A stretch of 64,000 nt of DNA from Cercospora beticola (GCF_033473495.1 NC_088938.1:930001-994000); one strand, 5' to 3'. Positions 21,035 to 33,422 are shown, counted from the first letter of the stretch. Notes: generated by a model not told the origin, from the letters alone. Translations and numbers: made by a program.

Positions 21035-23617
21035 TCACATCCACCCATAAGCACTCATCCTCCTCTGCAACAAACTTGACCTCCTCTTCACCTCCGTACT
21101 TGCTCTGTTCCCAATACTCGGCCGTCCCTGCGAATTCCTATTCCCATTCTCCGCAGCGTACGCCGTTGCTGTTGGAACTACAGGGCTCACGTTCGGCACA
21201 ACTCGAATCAATTTCTTCAAATCCTCTCTTCTTTTCTGTCCTTTATCGTGCGTGAAACGTTCCAGCACGCTACCGAAAATACTTCCTTTTCGGACAGGAG
21301 AAGTGCTTCCGTCTTCGTCCGCATGTTCTACTGCATTGCTATTTGAACGTAAGGATTTGAAAGGGTTACTTAGGAGAGGAAGTTTGGCTCGACTTGTGTT
21401 TGTTGGTGTCCCGGGTGGAGAAACGGCTTCGTCGAAGTTTTGTTTGGAAGTGTGTGTCCATCCTAGGTGTGGGATTTCGATATTCTGTTTCTTGGGTGTT
21501 GGAAAAGGTGGATGAGCGGGAGAATAGAGATGTGGTGATTGTGGAGAGGGTCGGACACTTGAGGGACTGACGCTCCGATCGGTTGCAGTGGAAGAACGTC
21601 TTCGAGCTTTTCGGAGGCTCTTCATCCCAACGCGTTGGAAGAAAGGCTTTTTGTTGAAGATAGGGAAGTCATCGAGTGTTTCTGAGTTGGGGGTTTGTTG
21701 TCCTGTGAATGAGGAAGGGGAGGGAATGTGGTCGCCGAGTGGGGACGTCTGTGGGCTGGTTTGAGGTGTCTTGAGCTTCATTTCGATGACAGATCTGCTG
21801 AGTAAAGGTGCCCCTGGTCCTGTATTACCTACACTGGCAAGAGCAGGTACGAATGCTGTTCCCAGAGTCGGGCTGCCCATTTCGGAGTCTCTGCGAGAGT
21901 TGAGCTCTCTGGGATGGTCTGTCGTATCAATGCTTGGTCTAGACTTCGATGAGTTTCTCGGTTTCAGTCTGCTCGAAAAGCCCGGCCTCGATCTCTTCAT
22001 TTCTCTGACTGAAGTGCCCCGGCGGACCTGCTGATCAGACTGCGAATTGTATATAGGGTCCATTCGCGGATCTAGATCTTGATGGTGCTCTGCTGTGCGG
22101 AGTGAACGCCCTCTTTCGACAGATGTGCGCTGGGCATGCATATGCTGTCTTGATGGCGGAGAGATCGGGATGTGGCCAAAGCCGCTACCACCACTAGCAT
22201 GTCGGGAGTCTGCTGTCGACACCGAAAGACGCAGATCAAAACTATTCGAACCTCGAGAGCTTGCAATAGAATTTTGACTGTTACTTCGTGGTATGTAACG
22301 CGAAGCACCGGAGCTCTTTCGCAGGGAGGTTGGTTTCTGGACACGGTTCTTGCCGGAAAATAGTGGCTGTGGAATCATCTTCATGTGTCTTCTAATGCTG
22401 TCGTCTGAGTCATATCCGGTCGTGTCAAAGTTCGGTTGTTGGTAGTCCTGCGCAAGCGCAGTGTGATATTCCTCTGTAGCAGTTTTAGGCTTGTCTCCCA
22501 GCTGAAATCGATATGCATCCGGCACAAAGGTTTCAGGAGATGGCGGGATGGTGTATCCAGATAAATCCAAATTTGGCTTGTTCCTCTCACGCTGTGGCTC
22601 ATGCATAGTTCCTCCTTCGTACTCTGGCTGACTGATTACTGTTGGAGCTGGAGGTGCCATATCTCGAGCAGGCCCGAGTCCAACATGAAAGGCATTGACC
22701 GACGGTAACGGACTATGTAGTGCCGGGAAGGGGTACTCGACAGGCAGAGAAGCAATCGCTGGTGGCGTGGTAATGCTCCTTGTTCTACCTTGCCTGTCAA
22801 CCAATGTAGCACTGATTGGGTACTCAGTCGACGACGAAATTGCTCGCATGCCAAAAAGGTCTGAACTCGTTGATCTGGAGTGCAGCATGGATTTCGTCTT
22901 ACTCATTGTTCGAGCAAGCAGCTCTTCAGGCAAGAGTCTTTCTGGCGAGTGTATTGCCTCTTTTGCTTGCGCTAACGATATGGTATTGATGCTCTTGTCC
23001 GGCGACATCGGCGTCTCTGATTGCGGCAGAAGTGTGGTTGCTGGGCGAGATGCGGAAGGCGAACTGTCAGACATGATCGTGCTCACGGTAGGGCTCGCTA
23101 ACAGAGGATCGAATGCTCGTGGCTCGAGAAATACAGCGGACGCATCAGATGCATCTGCGTTGGCCTTGAGATCCGGGACACTACTGCTGTAGGCGATCGA
23201 CCGCTCGGGCAGTCGTATGTCCTCTTGCAAGTCGTCGGTCCGCCATGACGACACTGACTCCGGAGCCCAGTGACTTGGCGTGCGACTGTAAACACTGCTA
23301 GATCGCCGTCTTTCAGAGCTCGCATCTGATCTCGGTGCCTGTATTGGTGGTGCCGGTAGTGGCTTGTCGTGATTGTGCTCCAGAGGCGGTGTGCGAAGCA
23401 AGAAGGTCTGGAAGGGTGGAATGTTCTTTTCCAAGCCGCGTAAGGAAGATGACGAAGGTGTCTTGCTCAAGCGCGGCGGCATTGGAGCCTTCGGCTCAGT
23501 GTATAGTGATGTTCCGATCGGAGGCTTCTTATGTGGAGGATTGATGGGCACAGGCTGGTACATATTCCAACCTTGCGTAGGCCCAAATGTCGAGAGCGGC
23601 CTGTCGTCCACGAACAT
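21035..23617 (-). CDS. Large Ser/Pro-rich hypothetical protein, 860 aa
   Basis: One uninterrupted exon of 861 codons, which is itself strong evidence for a gene here. The sequence is dominated by Ser, Pro, Arg and Thr. Pro-rich stretches include HNHDKPLPAPPIQAP near 80-95, and there are many RxxS sites typical of basophilic kinase or 14-3-3 targets (ERRRSSSVYSRTPSHW, KARRRSSTATDRSVSPSS). No catalytic domain or membrane segment is visible. A more ordered, basic C-terminal part (about 730-860) contains FGSVLERFTHDKGQKRREDLKKLIRVVP and ends RRMSAYGWM. It may be a cell-polarity or signalling scaffold; that is inference from composition only. No family recognised. Confidence 0.85.
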   Translation of the reverse strand: MFVDDRPLSTFGPTQGWNMYQPVPINPPHKKPPIGTSLYTEPKAPMPPRLSKTPSSSSLRGLEKNIPPFQTFLLRTPPLEHNHDKPLPAPPIQAPRSDASSERRRSSSVYSRTPSHWAPESVSSWRTDDLQEDIRLPERSIAYSSSVPDLKANADASDASAVFLEPRAFDPLLASPTVSTIMSDSSPSASRPATTLLPQSETPMSPDKSINTISLAQAKEAIHSPERLLPEELLARTMSKTKSMLHSRSTSSDLFGMRAISSSTEYPISATLVDRQGRTRSITTPPAIASLPVEYPFPALHSPLPSVNAFHVGLGPARDMAPPAPTVISQPEYEGGTMHEPQRERNKPNLDLSGYTIPPSPETFVPDAYRFQLGDKPKTATEEYHTALAQDYQQPNFDTTGYDSDDSIRRHMKMIPQPLFSGKNRVQKPTSLRKSSGASRYIPRSNSQNSIASSRGSNSFDLRLSVSTADSRHASGGSGFGHIPISPPSRQHMHAQRTSVERGRSLRTAEHHQDLDPRMDPIYNSQSDQQVRRGTSVREMKRSRPGFSSRLKPRNSSKSRPSIDTTDHPRELNSRRDSEMGSPTLGTAFVPALASVGNTGPGAPLLSRSVIEMKLKTPQTSPQTSPLGDHIPSPSSFTGQQTPNSETLDDFPIFNKKPFFQRVGMKSLRKARRRSSTATDRSVSPSSVRPSPQSPHLYSPAHPPFPTPKKQNIEIPHLGWTHTSKQNFDEAVSPPGTPTNTSRAKLPLLSNPFKSLRSNSNAVEHADEDGSTSPVRKGSIFGSVLERFTHDKGQKRREDLKKLIRVVPNVSPVVPTATAYAAENGNRNSQGRPSIGNRASTEVKRRSSLLQRRMSAYGWM

Positions 23618-23972
23618 CTTGGCGACGTGGATGCATAGTGTAGTGCGAAAAGATCGTGTCCAGCTTGAGAAGTGGTGACCCGGCAGACAAAGAAATCACA
23701 AACGGGACTGCGTATACAGGTCCATTGCGGCAAGTCCAAGCACTGTTTAGAACAAAGAAAAGTTGGCAGAAAAATGCTTCTTTGCCTGTTCCGGCGCCTT
23801 GAGGTAAGAATATAGTCGCAATAGAAGGCAGTCCATCCTATATCAAGCCAGAAGACGTGTTGTAACGAAACCCGATATTGTGCGCGGCAAATGTGTACGA
23901 ATATTCAGCCCGCTGCCGACGCAATAGGCACCAGCCGAATACGCATCTGAGCTTGTATTCAAGTCAAAAGAG
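23618..23972. other. Intergenic region
   Basis: Upstream region of the 860-aa gene and 3' flank of the small acidic-protein gene. Nothing else seen. Confidence 0.55.
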
Positions 23973-24367
23973 CTAAGCTGAGCCCTCGGTGCTTCGACCT
24001 GCAGCATCAGTAGCATCTTTGCTGTCCTCGGCGATCTCCAATTCTTCGGCGGTCGGAATCTGCGGAATATCTTGCATAACTGCTGGATCAGCTTTGCGAG
24101 TCTTAGCCAGTTCTTTCAAGCGCTGAAATGTCGTTAGTGAGCTCAGAGTATATTTCGTATCGCATGTCTGACCTCTTGCTCAGCTGGAGTGAGCTTGGTC
24201 TCAGCTTGCTCCAAGGCAGTCGCTCGAGAGCTCCGCCGCACCTTCTCAGGTGAAGCGGGAGTGCTGTCCAACTCCACAGGCTGTGCATTGACAGCAGCTA
24301 TTGAAGCAGTGAGATCTGGTGCTCGCGTTGTGACTGGGGACACGATAGTCTCATCATTCGAAGCCAT
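23973..24367 (-). CDS. Small acidic hypothetical protein, 114 aa
   Basis: Exons 24367-24173 and 24122-23973 join in phase 0 across a 49-nt intron (GTCAGA...TTTCAG, with a CTAAC branch site) to give 114 aa. The first half is Ala/Thr-rich with VRRSSRATALEQAETKLTPAEQE, likely helical. The second half begins RLKELAKTRKADPAVMQDIPQIPTAEEL and ends acidic (IAEDSKDATDAAG). No signal peptide, membrane segment or known motif is present. The intron, a good ATG context (AATATGGCT) and consistent composition across the splice support a real gene. Function unknown. Confidence 0.65.
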
Positions 24368-24790
24368 ATTTGCTGACAGCTGATGGTGTGAATCGGAGGA
24401 GCAATGGAAGAAGGCAAGGCGCGAGGACACGGGTCTGCCGGCTGAAGAGGATGATGAACTGCAAGCTAGCGAGGACGGAAGCAATTCGTCTACTGTAAAT
24501 AGGCTGAGCCCGGGCCAAAGTCTGAGCGTGAGACGTAGGACGTGAGGTTGCTGTCGCAAGATCCAACTTAATGTCCCTTGCCCCGCCCAGCTTGGCAGCT
24601 ATGGCTGTTGCCAAGGCCATGTCGAACACAGCGACCACAGAGGCGACTTGGAGTATTGCAAGCAGGGTTCATGGACAAGGAAGAATGAAAAGTAACATGT
24701 CAATTGCTCATTTAATGCCTGGGGTGATCGCTATGCGCCTGCTCAGAATCTATGTACAAGAAACGTTCCTCCACACGATATTTGTGTGCA
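24368..24790. other. Intergenic region
   Basis: Upstream region of the 114-aa gene and 3' flank of the sulfate permease gene. Nothing further seen. Confidence 0.55.
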
Positions 24791-27365
24791 TTACTCTACA
24801 TTCTTTCCCTGTGCCTCGATACCGGAAACAGCGCTTTGGACGGCACTAGTCACATCGATGTGGAAAAAAGGTCTGTTCAGGCCCTGCACCACAGCGACCT
24901 TCGCCTTGTAAGTCGCGGAGTCTTTTAGCTGAGTGTTAATGTCGCTGGAAGATTCTGAAGCGTTGATGCTGTCATCATCAGGTCGCCTGCTTTCGAGGTC
25001 CTTAGACTGTGTGTGGTAGAACTGCTTGCTGTATGCTTCATCTCCTGCAGCGGCTGCACTCGAGGCGCCTCCGATCTCCGCCACACTGAAAATGGGCTTC
25101 CATCTCTGGAAGGCATCTTCGCTGTCGACAGAAGGATAGCCAAAGCCAGCATTCGCGAGGGCACGCTTGGTCCAACGGTTGTTGATGCATGCGAAATGCC
25201 ATTGAACGCGCTCCGGTGCAGTGTATCGATCGAGCTGGTTGCGAACATCGATCAAGTTCTGAATCGAGGTAAGGTCGACATTGTTGACGGAAGAGAAGTC
25301 AATGACGATAGCCTTCAGTGTTGGTCGATGATCATCGACATTGACTTCCTTGCCTGGCCTTGGACCTGGGTCATTCCACGGGCGGTCTCCAGGCCTGGCG
25401 TAGCTGTGTGGGTTTGTACGTTGCGTCTGCTCGAAGATGACCTTGCTCAAATAGTCCAAGTAATGATTGGCGTTCGGGTAGTTAAATCTGAATCGTGCGT
25501 TAGCAGGCGTGATGATGGATTTGGTGAGAAATTGAAGCTTACCCTTCGGAGAATCTGAATATAAAGACACCTGGGTACGCATGCTGAGGTTGAATCGCCG
25601 GATTTGAGCCGTCCTGGTTGTCGAATGGGATGAAAACATCTCTGGTGGGGTAGGAATCGTGACCGTTGGCCACAGCTCCAGTTCCAGCTCCAGAACCGCT
25701 ACGCTTCGCCTCGCCATCGATAAGTTGGCCGCTAGGCATGTCTCGGACCTTAACCTTGCCAAGGAAGCGTCCTTGTGCCTTGAATAGTCTGAAAATCAGC
25801 AGCGCTGCAGACGCGGCAACAGTGACGTATACACCGATCTCAATGGTCGTGAATACGGTGATGATAACACCGGCGAAGAAGATGGGCACTTCCAGCGGCG
25901 AGACTCTCCAAAATTGGTAGACGGTGTTCGGTGGCGTGATCAGATCTCCTACAGCGTGAATAATGACGGCGCTGAGCGCTGCCTTCGGAATGTAGAAGAA
26001 AACCGCAGGCAGAGCGTAGATCGAGAGAAGTACGACCACGGCCGTGATGACACCAGCAAATGGGGTACGCACACCAGCTTTCGACTTAATGGCTGTTCTG
26101 GAGAAAGAACCAGTAGCGGGGTAACCACCGAGGAATGGACCAAGGAGGTTGGTGACGCCGATGGCGACCAACTCCTGTGAAGGGTCGATGGTGTAGTTGT
26201 TGACTCTTCCGAAAGACTTTGAGATCGATATGTGCTCAATGAGGAGTACGATGACGGACGCTGGCAGCTCGCCTGCAAAAAGGCTGATGATGTTGCTGTT
26301 CACCGTCGGAACGGCGGCGTGTTTGAATCCTCGTGGCACTGTGCCCAGGATTGCAATCGGAGACTTCTTAGCGTCGTGGTCCTCCAAGTTGAGGTTCATG
26401 AGCCAGGCGATCATGGTATAGAGCAAGATCACAAAGGCCGTTCGAAGGGTGGCCAAGAAGAAGTAGAGCTTCTTGTGCTGAGGCTGCTTCCTTGCGGCGA
26501 AGTTGAGGCTCGATCGAATGAGGTACAGCATTGTAAGTGCTGTAAGCCCAAGCGCTGCGTCGAGCTTCGAAGAACCCAAGTGCTTCAAGGTGTTGATAAC
26601 GACCAGATACGTCGAGTCCCGGTTGTTCACGATCTTGCTCGAAATACCCATCAAGGCCGGGACTTGACCGACCGCGATATTGATGGCAGAACCAGTCATG
26701 AAAGCGGAGATCGAAGCGAGCGAGATGAACTCAACAAGCCATCCGAGACGCGCGAGGCCGAGAAAGCAGACTATGGCGCCGACAATGACGGCCAGGGCTG
26801 AGGCAACGACGTGTCCTTCAATCGTGGGATCTTTCTTAGCGACCGAGATGACGATGTTGCCGACGATGGTTGACATGACTGCTACGGGCTGCGCAATGTC
26901 AGCTCGTCTTCATCTTTGGCATGAACGCCCTGTACTTACACCGATAGTGATGTCCTTGGAAGTCGCAAAAAACCAGTAGATAAGCACACCCATGAAGGAT
27001 GAGTAGAGACCGTATTCGACAGGGAGCTGAGCCAGTTGGGCGTACGCCATACTCTGTGGCACGACGACTGCGCCGACAGTGATACCAGCAACCAGGTCAC
27101 CATACAACCACTGAGCGTTATAGCGCAGGATCCATTTCGTGAAGGGGAATAGGTTGTGGCAGTAGTGTAGAACGTCCGTGCCAGATGGTATCACATCGCG
27201 AAGCCACTCTGCTGCCGTAGGCTCTTGTTCGACGTACGAATCCGCACTCTCAACTGAGAAGACTGACTCTCCTCGTGAGAGTTTCGATCCTGGAGTTCCG
27301 TCGTCCAGTTTAATGCCCAGGACCTTGGCCAAGCCATGGCCGATCTTGGTACTCGTCGAAGCCAT
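24791..27365 (-). CDS. High-affinity sulfate permease (SulP/SLC26 family)
   Basis: Plasma-membrane sulfate importer feeding sulfur assimilation. Exons 27365-26940, 26888-25543 and 25487-24791 give 822 aa, the usual length for fungal Sul1/Sul2 and Neurospora CYS-14. A hydrophilic N-terminus is followed by the first SulP membrane segments (DLVAGITVGAVVVPQSMAYA) and about a dozen further hydrophobic segments to residue about 540, including the fungal NLLGPFLGGYPATGSFSRTA. A STAS domain follows (HAYPGVFIFRFSEG across intron 2, then KAIVIDFSSVNNVDLTSIQNL). The STAS region carries a long acidic/Ser-rich insertion (about 720-790). Introns are 51 and 55 nt. Fungal sulfate permeases are normally controlled by sulfur-metabolite repression; I did not identify a binding site. 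Confidence 0.95.
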
Positions 27366-29221
27366 CGTGAGTGAAAGTCAAGAGACGACGGGCGAATGCT
27401 AAGAATGCTGGGCCTCCAGGGCGCTGTTTTATGGCTTGAGGTAAAGTTTCGCGTGGGAGCTAGTCTTTGCACAGGCGCTCTTAGCCCGACCTCGACCGAC
27501 TGACGCTAGTATTATGCGTTCCCGGAGATGTACACCCTGCGAGATCCAAGCTCGCGAAGGACAGAAGGGTATTGGTGCGTCCGGCGCAGGGCTTGAGCAG
27601 GTGATAGATCCAGGCGATGGCGAAAACTACGATCTTCCCGATTGCGGAAGCACGACAGTGCGTGGAAGCGCAAGGTACAGTCCTTTGGGGGAGGACTCTT
27701 CGTGGGAGATGGCACTGAGCCTGTTCCTCGATTGGTGCGGCGTCCAGTTCTGTCGGTGGCGTAATAATGGGCGGGTGTAAGCACCTTGGTAGGGCTTGTT
27801 ATGCTAGCCCGACGGTGCCAGTACGTGAGCTTTGTATGTTCACAGCCAGGCCTGGTCGCAGCAGTGAGAGCGCTGTGAAGGCAGACTTTTTGCCTGTTCA
27901 ACGTCCAAGACTGACAAGAATCAATTTTCTCGTGGATATTACGCAGTTGCGGGTCCGACTACACACGTTTGCGTCTCTCATGGAGTCGCAATGTGAACGC
28001 GGTTTAGCTCAGAGCACGCCATCCGACGAGCCCGCGCTTCTGATGAAAGAACCGCCCCGTCGGCAGATCTGACCATGCACACAACGTGCGCCAAGCGACC
28101 GCGAGATGCCCCGGGAGATCCAATGAAGACAGAGGATGAAGACGTGATCGGATGGGCTGCTTGAAGCAGATTTCGGCACCGTTGGCGTGGGCAAGCCCTA
28201 TTAGTTCTCGAACTGCAGTCGAAGGTCTGATACTTGAACAAAAGATTGTATTCCATGCCTTGACTTTCAGCCACAATTCCTTGCCATGTTGAAGCTCTTC
28301 CTGGCAAAATCTTGACAGGGCGTGGCATGCTCGTTGCGAAGCCCTGGCCACGTCTGTCTTGTAATTATCAACGACCATTTCATGTGTGGTGTTGGAATAT
28401 CATCGAGCTGATTGTAAGGTAACTGACCCCGATGAGTGGTAGGATTTGCCGACGAGCCGAGCCACAAGATCGGGGTGGGTCATCTGTGTGTGGCATGTAC
28501 CAAACAACAACCATCTCACCCACGAGCAGGACTGAGATGTACCAGGACAAGCCAGCTAGAGCCTGTCTACACGAAGGCAGTTGGAAGTCTAGGACGCTGT
28601 GGCGTCTGAAATCGGCGTCGTATGCCAGGGTGGTGCTGCGCGTGGGAGATCATCCGGATCGCAAAGGACACCGAGCATCTGGTGCGTAGATGAGATTCCC
28701 CGGTCGACCGTCGTGTCTGGAACACAGTCTGGCGCAGGGAGAAGTGTGCGTCCAGATGGGCATGGCCGCATGGTAGCACCGGTAGGCTCCACGATCAACA
28801 ACGATACTGTAGCACAGGCGTGAGAGGAGCTGACGCCCGCTTCCCGAATGTCAGATGCTGGGCACAGTTGACCATGTCGGAGGTACGCAGGGCTGGCGCA
28901 TCTCCCAGGCTGGTAGCAGCCATCGTTGAGATGCTGGCAGTCGGGAGGCTCTCGTCGGTATGTAGTAACTAGTGACAGTCGTGTATGGCGGAGGGGCCTG
29001 AAGTTGCCTGAAGTTGCGGAGGCGCGCCTGTGCGCCAGCCACGGTGGACGACGCCGAGTCAAGCGTATTCTCTTCCCGCGCCCACACGTGGCCTAAGTTA
29101 CGCGTCTCGTTTCGTCGCAACGACCAGCCCGCACGCACGCGACCACACGTTTCCTGCCCTGCTGCCATTGGCAAAGTCCGAACACACTTGCTGCGACCAC
29201 CACGTCCGCACCGCAGCGAGC
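27366..29221. other. 1.86 kb divergent intergenic region
   Basis: Long promoter region between the sulfate permease (minus) and the Bub2 gene (plus). Contains one weak ATG frame (28004-28378, minus) listed separately and a direct repeat of GCCTGAAGTT at about 28997-29017. No transposon or RNA gene recognised. Confidence 0.5.
28004..28378 (-). CDS. Possible 124-aa hypothetical protein (uncertain)
   Basis: ATG frame of 125 codons with protein-like, helix-prone composition in its first two thirds (VARASQRACHALSRFCQEEL; TAVRELIGLAHANGAEICF). It has five cysteines, no signal peptide and no known domain. Two other frames are partly open over the same bases, so chance is a serious alternative. No intron needed. 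Confidence 0.25.
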   Translation of the reverse strand: MVVDNYKTDVARASQRACHALSRFCQEELQHGKELWLKVKAWNTIFCSSIRPSTAVRELIGLAHANGAEICFKQPIRSRLHPLSSLDLPGHLAVAWRTLCAWSDLPTGRFFHQKRGLVGWRALS

Positions 29222-30337
29222 ATGACGCACCTCGACGCCTTCCTCCAGCAGGGCCCCGTCGGCGGCGATCACGTCGCGGGCTTGGAAGAGCTGCGGCGCG
29301 TCATTCTGCTGGATGGCATACCGGCCAACAGCGAGGGCATGGTATGTGCGCATCTTCCCCTCAAACACCTCCCATATTAATGTTGTCGACAGTCCGAGCT
29401 GCGCATCTACGTATGGCTGATCCTCCTCAACGCGCCGCCTTGGAATACCGACGGCTACCTGGACCTCGTGAAACTGGGTGCCTCGCCCGCATATTCGAAG
29501 ATCCGGAACGATACTTTTCGAACTTTGACCACCGACCCTCTCTTCCGCCGGCGTGTCACTGAGAACAGCCTCACGCGCGTGCTCAATGCCGTGGCATGGA
29601 AACTCAACGATGCCGACGAGTCTCGAAGAAGTGGCTACATGTCGCCACCCACCCTAGGCGTCCCAAAGAGCCTCGATGGGAATGAAGCGCACTCCCCAGG
29701 CTCAGTCAGTACCCGAGATACACTAGGCTCGGTGGCATCAGTCACCGACGCCAGTGAGATAGGCGATGCGAGCAAAACGCATATCGGCTATGTGCAGGGC
29801 ATGAATGTCATGGCAGCACCATTCCTGTATGCTGCGCGCAGCGAGGCAGAAGCTTTCGCCGCCTTTACTCGCTTCATCACAAATGAAGTGCCTGGCTATG
29901 TCCGCGGAAGCATGGAAGGCGTACACAAAGGCCTTGCTCTGATCGACCAGATTTTGGCTATTGTCGATCCTAAGCTGGCATCTCACATGGCCTCCAAGGG
30001 CATGAAGGCTGAGATTTACGCATTCCCTAGCGTGCTCACACTTTGTGCTTGCACGCCTCCGCTTCCCGAGGTGCTTCAGCTATGGGACTTTCTATTCGCC
30101 TATGGGCCTCATCTCAACCTGTTATGCATCGTCTCGCAACTCGTGCTGGCACGAGAATCTCTTTTGAACAGCGTTTCGTAAGTTTGCAGATCCCACACCA
30201 TACACCAAGCTGATTATCGCAGGCCTAAACCCGACTTCAAGCCATTGAGAGCCAGGCAGGTCATTGACTACACTGTCAATTTTGTCCGCAAGATTCCGGA
30301 TGACCTCTACGAACAGATGCTTCTACACGCAAAGTGA
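29222..30337 (+). CDS. BUB2: Bub2/Cdc16-type TBC-domain mitotic checkpoint protein
   Basis: GAP-complex subunit for the Tem1/Spg1 GTPase in the spindle-position checkpoint and septation control, acting at spindle poles with Bfa1/Byr4. Exons 29222-29341, 29393-30177 and 30223-30337 give 339 aa (yeast Bub2 is 306). The TBC core shows RIYVWLILLNAP with the leading Arg, THIGYVQGMNVMAAPFLY (the YxQGMN motif), EAFAAFTRFI, EIYAFPSVLTLCA, and LQLWDFLFAYGPHLN in place of the usual WD-x-hydrophobic segment. A roughly 60-residue Ser/Thr-rich insertion follows the start of the domain (about 100-160). The C-terminus RPxxxPLRARQVIDYTVNFVRKIPDDLY matches Bub2 homologs. Introns are 51 and 45 nt. Confidence 0.93.
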
Positions 30338-31075
30338 GGTCTATATTGACACCATGGCTCTGCATGAAGGGGCATGGATTGCGCATGTTACCTGCACCGG
30401 TTCGACGTCTGGAACTTCACCGAGCATGCACGAGCCATAACACACAGAGGCCGAAGCAGCCCATCTACGGGAACTGTTTTCAGAGGTCACGCCACACAAG
30501 GGTAAAAGTATGTTGCCTTGCTGACGAGGTTTAAATAATGTCGTTGCGTTCCTCGGCTTCCGAACTGGTATTGTTGTACCAAGTATACCGCGCCTCGCGC
30601 GCGCATCTCGCGACGTGAGAGCTTGAAGCGACCGGCGACGACCCCGCAAAGAGGGCATGCAATATCCGATCCCAGCAGGAACTGTGGATATCGGCAAGAC
30701 TGCATCCACTGAAGTGGAACCTGGCGCACTGCGTTCATCATGATGCACGGACTGGAGCAGTGACCCCTATTTCCAAGACGAGATCGACTTCTTGGAGAGT
30801 GGATTTGCACACACATCGAAAGAAAATATTCCGCCGCGGAGAAGTTCCATCGAAAGAGGCACGGCAAGGAAGAATTGCAAAAAGATTGCATTGCATAGTA
30901 ATCCAGAGCCTTGGCGCAGAAGTCAGGCGATTGGTCAGGAGAAAGTTGGACACATAGCAATTGGCACTCAATGGAGACGCTCTCTAGCGAGCCCTCACCA
31001 AATTGTGGAACGAAGCGCCAGATGTGGTCTTGCTTTCCTGCGTCTGTATGCCTCGCCGTGGCTGTCTTCGAGATT
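30338..31075. other. Convergent 3' region of Bub2 and GH2 genes
   Basis: 738 bp without a supported gene. A 203-codon minus-strand frame (30487-31098) starts out of frame inside the last exon of the GH2 gene and has no recognisable domain; I treat it as chance. Confidence 0.55.
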
Positions 31076-33422
31076 CTACAACTCCGCCAGCTTCTCATGA
31101 TACCGTCTCTCAGCTTTCTCCATGACCTTCTTCACCTCAGCAGCAGGAAACTTCTCCCTACGATCATACGTATACAATCCATTCTGTTCCTGCTCAATAT
31201 CCGAGAACTGCGTCCAAACGATCCCGCAAACATGGCCTTGCTGCACAACACTCGTCACCATATCGTCAATTCTGCGCAGCAGATCTTTGGCATCACTGGC
31301 TGTTGTGTAACCCCAGTTGACTTTGCGCTCCTTGTCGTCGCCCATGATTTGTTCTTCGAGGCGTTTAGGTTTGTCGTCCTTGGAAGTGTTGCCAGACAAT
31401 GGCTGCTGCTGATCAGGTCTGTGGTTGGATGCAGCGATATTTATTCCACCGAATTCAGTGCACATGACTGGTGCGCCTGTCTCATGAACTGAGCCCGAAT
31501 CCAAGATTCGTTGACCTTTGCCATAGATAGGTCCCAAGAACATCGACCTTCCACGACCAACGATCTCCCTCAGCGACGCGCAACGATCTCTCATGCCGTT
31601 TGCATCAGCGTAATCGTGAAAACTCGAAATATCAGTTTTGACATGTTCCCAGCCGCAATTGTCATTAATCGGGCGGGTATAATCATAGGCCTTGGTGTTG
31701 TAGTATAGACTGCGAATATGATCTCGTTGTCGAACGTTTCCGCCCAAATCAGGGTATCCCCAGCTTTCATTCACGGGTGTCCAGGTGATGAGAGATGGGT
31801 GGTTAATGTCTCGACGGACCATTTCCATCCATTCTTGATCGAAGCGGTGCATCATGTCTACGCTGAAATTGTAGCAGCTGGCCATTTCGCCCCAGACGAG
31901 GAAGCCGAGGCGGTCGGCCCAGTAGAAGAATCTGTATGAGCATTAGTCATGTTTCTGAGTGATAGGAGGTGGTGGAGAGGACTGACACAGGGTCTTCGAC
32001 CTTTTGGTGTTTCCTGCAGCCGTTGAAGCCCATGGCTTTGCTAAGCTCGATGTCTCGCTTCAGAGCTTCTGATGAAGGTGGTGTCATGAGAGTCTCTGGC
32101 CAGTAACCTTGGTCCAGCAACAAAGACTGGAAGAGTGGCCGACCATTGAGTCGGAATGTACCATCGCCATTGTTCCAGCTCAAGGATCGCATTCCAGCCG
32201 TTGTTCTCACTTCATCGAGAAGTCTGCCACTCTGATCCAGCAGACGCAAGGTAATATCGTACAGCAAAGGACATTGTGGTGACCAGAGTGCCACGCCCCC
32301 ACGCCAACAGCGGAAGTCTGTGAGAGGAGCTGCTCTGCTAAACTCCGGAGGCAGCTTCTGGAAGTGCTCATCTGACAACCTCATGTTCAGATGATCAAGT
32401 CGCACGAAGTCCTCATCCCGCGGGAGTTCTTTGCGGCCAACTCCGACAACCACGCCGCCAATGCTGCTCTCGACCTCAACTGATAAATTCTGGCCCACGC
32501 GTCTGCCAGAGACGCAGACACGAGCATCGAGAACTCCAGCATCAATCCTGGTAGATTTGAGAATGCTGCCATAGCTGCTGTCGACTATGCGCGCTGGTGG
32601 CACGCTCTCTAGCCAGACAGATTGCCAGATACCGCTAGAGGGCGTGTAGAATATGCTTTCTGGCTCGGGTCCCCAGTATTGCTTTCCGCGAGGTTGTGTT
32701 AGATCTGCGAATGTTTAGTCAGAGTCACACGAAAACATGTATGGACCACGAAATCAGGTAGCCTGTGCTAGGGACCGCATGCACAGCTGTCGTGTTAACG
32801 GCGACATACCATACGCCGAGTCAAAGACTCTTACTGTCAACCTGTGGGAAGAGGCGTTCGACTGCGCAACCGCTTCGGTGAGGTCGAGGTCAAACTGAAC
32901 ATGACCTCCGGAATGCTCTCCTACAGAATGTCCATCAAGCCAGACTATGGCATGATAGTCAACTGCACCAAAGCGAAGCAACAGCCGGAAGCCATTGCTC
33001 TTCTCTTCAGCGCTGCGCAGATCCTCAATCCTCCTCTCGTACCATAGCACTTGGTGTACGCCCTTTTCATGGATACCAGAAGCCGGAGCTTGGAAAACAA
33101 AGGGCACCTGGATTGTCCTCTTTGCATTCGGCTTTCCTTCTGCGGAAGCATGGGATGGCAAGCCTTGTGTGGCGAAGGACTTCAGATGGCCTTCATCAAG
33201 ATCATCATACAAGAAGTCCCACGGGCCATTGAGACTCTCCCAACGCAGAGTACTGCGGACAAAGTCTGGACGAGGATAATCTGTCGGAACAGTGGCCATT
33301 CTGGCTGGTCTTGGAGGAATAGAAGGAGGCACAATAGGCGCGGGAGGCGTATACGCAGGATAGGTTGACGAGCTTTGAGGTCGTTTGACTTCTTTGACAA
33401 GTTTAGAGAGACTCTTGCGCAT
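31076..33422 (-). CDS. Glycoside hydrolase family 2 enzyme (beta-galactosidase/glucuronidase-like)
   Basis: Retaining exo-glycosidase; the sugar specificity cannot be told. Exons 33422-32810, 32704-31987 and 31931-31076 give 728 aa. A Pro-rich N-terminus (about 15-45) precedes the sugar-binding jelly-roll domain (SLNGPWDFLYDDLDEG; VPFVFQAPASGI; WYERRIED; GAVDYHAIVWLDG). An Ig-like domain and the TIM barrel follow (RLNGRPLFQSLLLDQGYWP; WADRLGFLVWGEM). The acid/base Glu is in WTPVNESWG (about residue 499) and the nucleophile Glu in CTEFGG (about 603). Introns are 105 and 55 nt. No signal peptide is present, so an intracellular enzyme is likely. It stands head to head with RRP8. Confidence 0.93.

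Noticed and set aside
30487..31098. 203-codon minus-strand frame
   Set aside because: Begins inside the last GH2 exon in another frame. Cys-rich by chance; no signal peptide, no domain.
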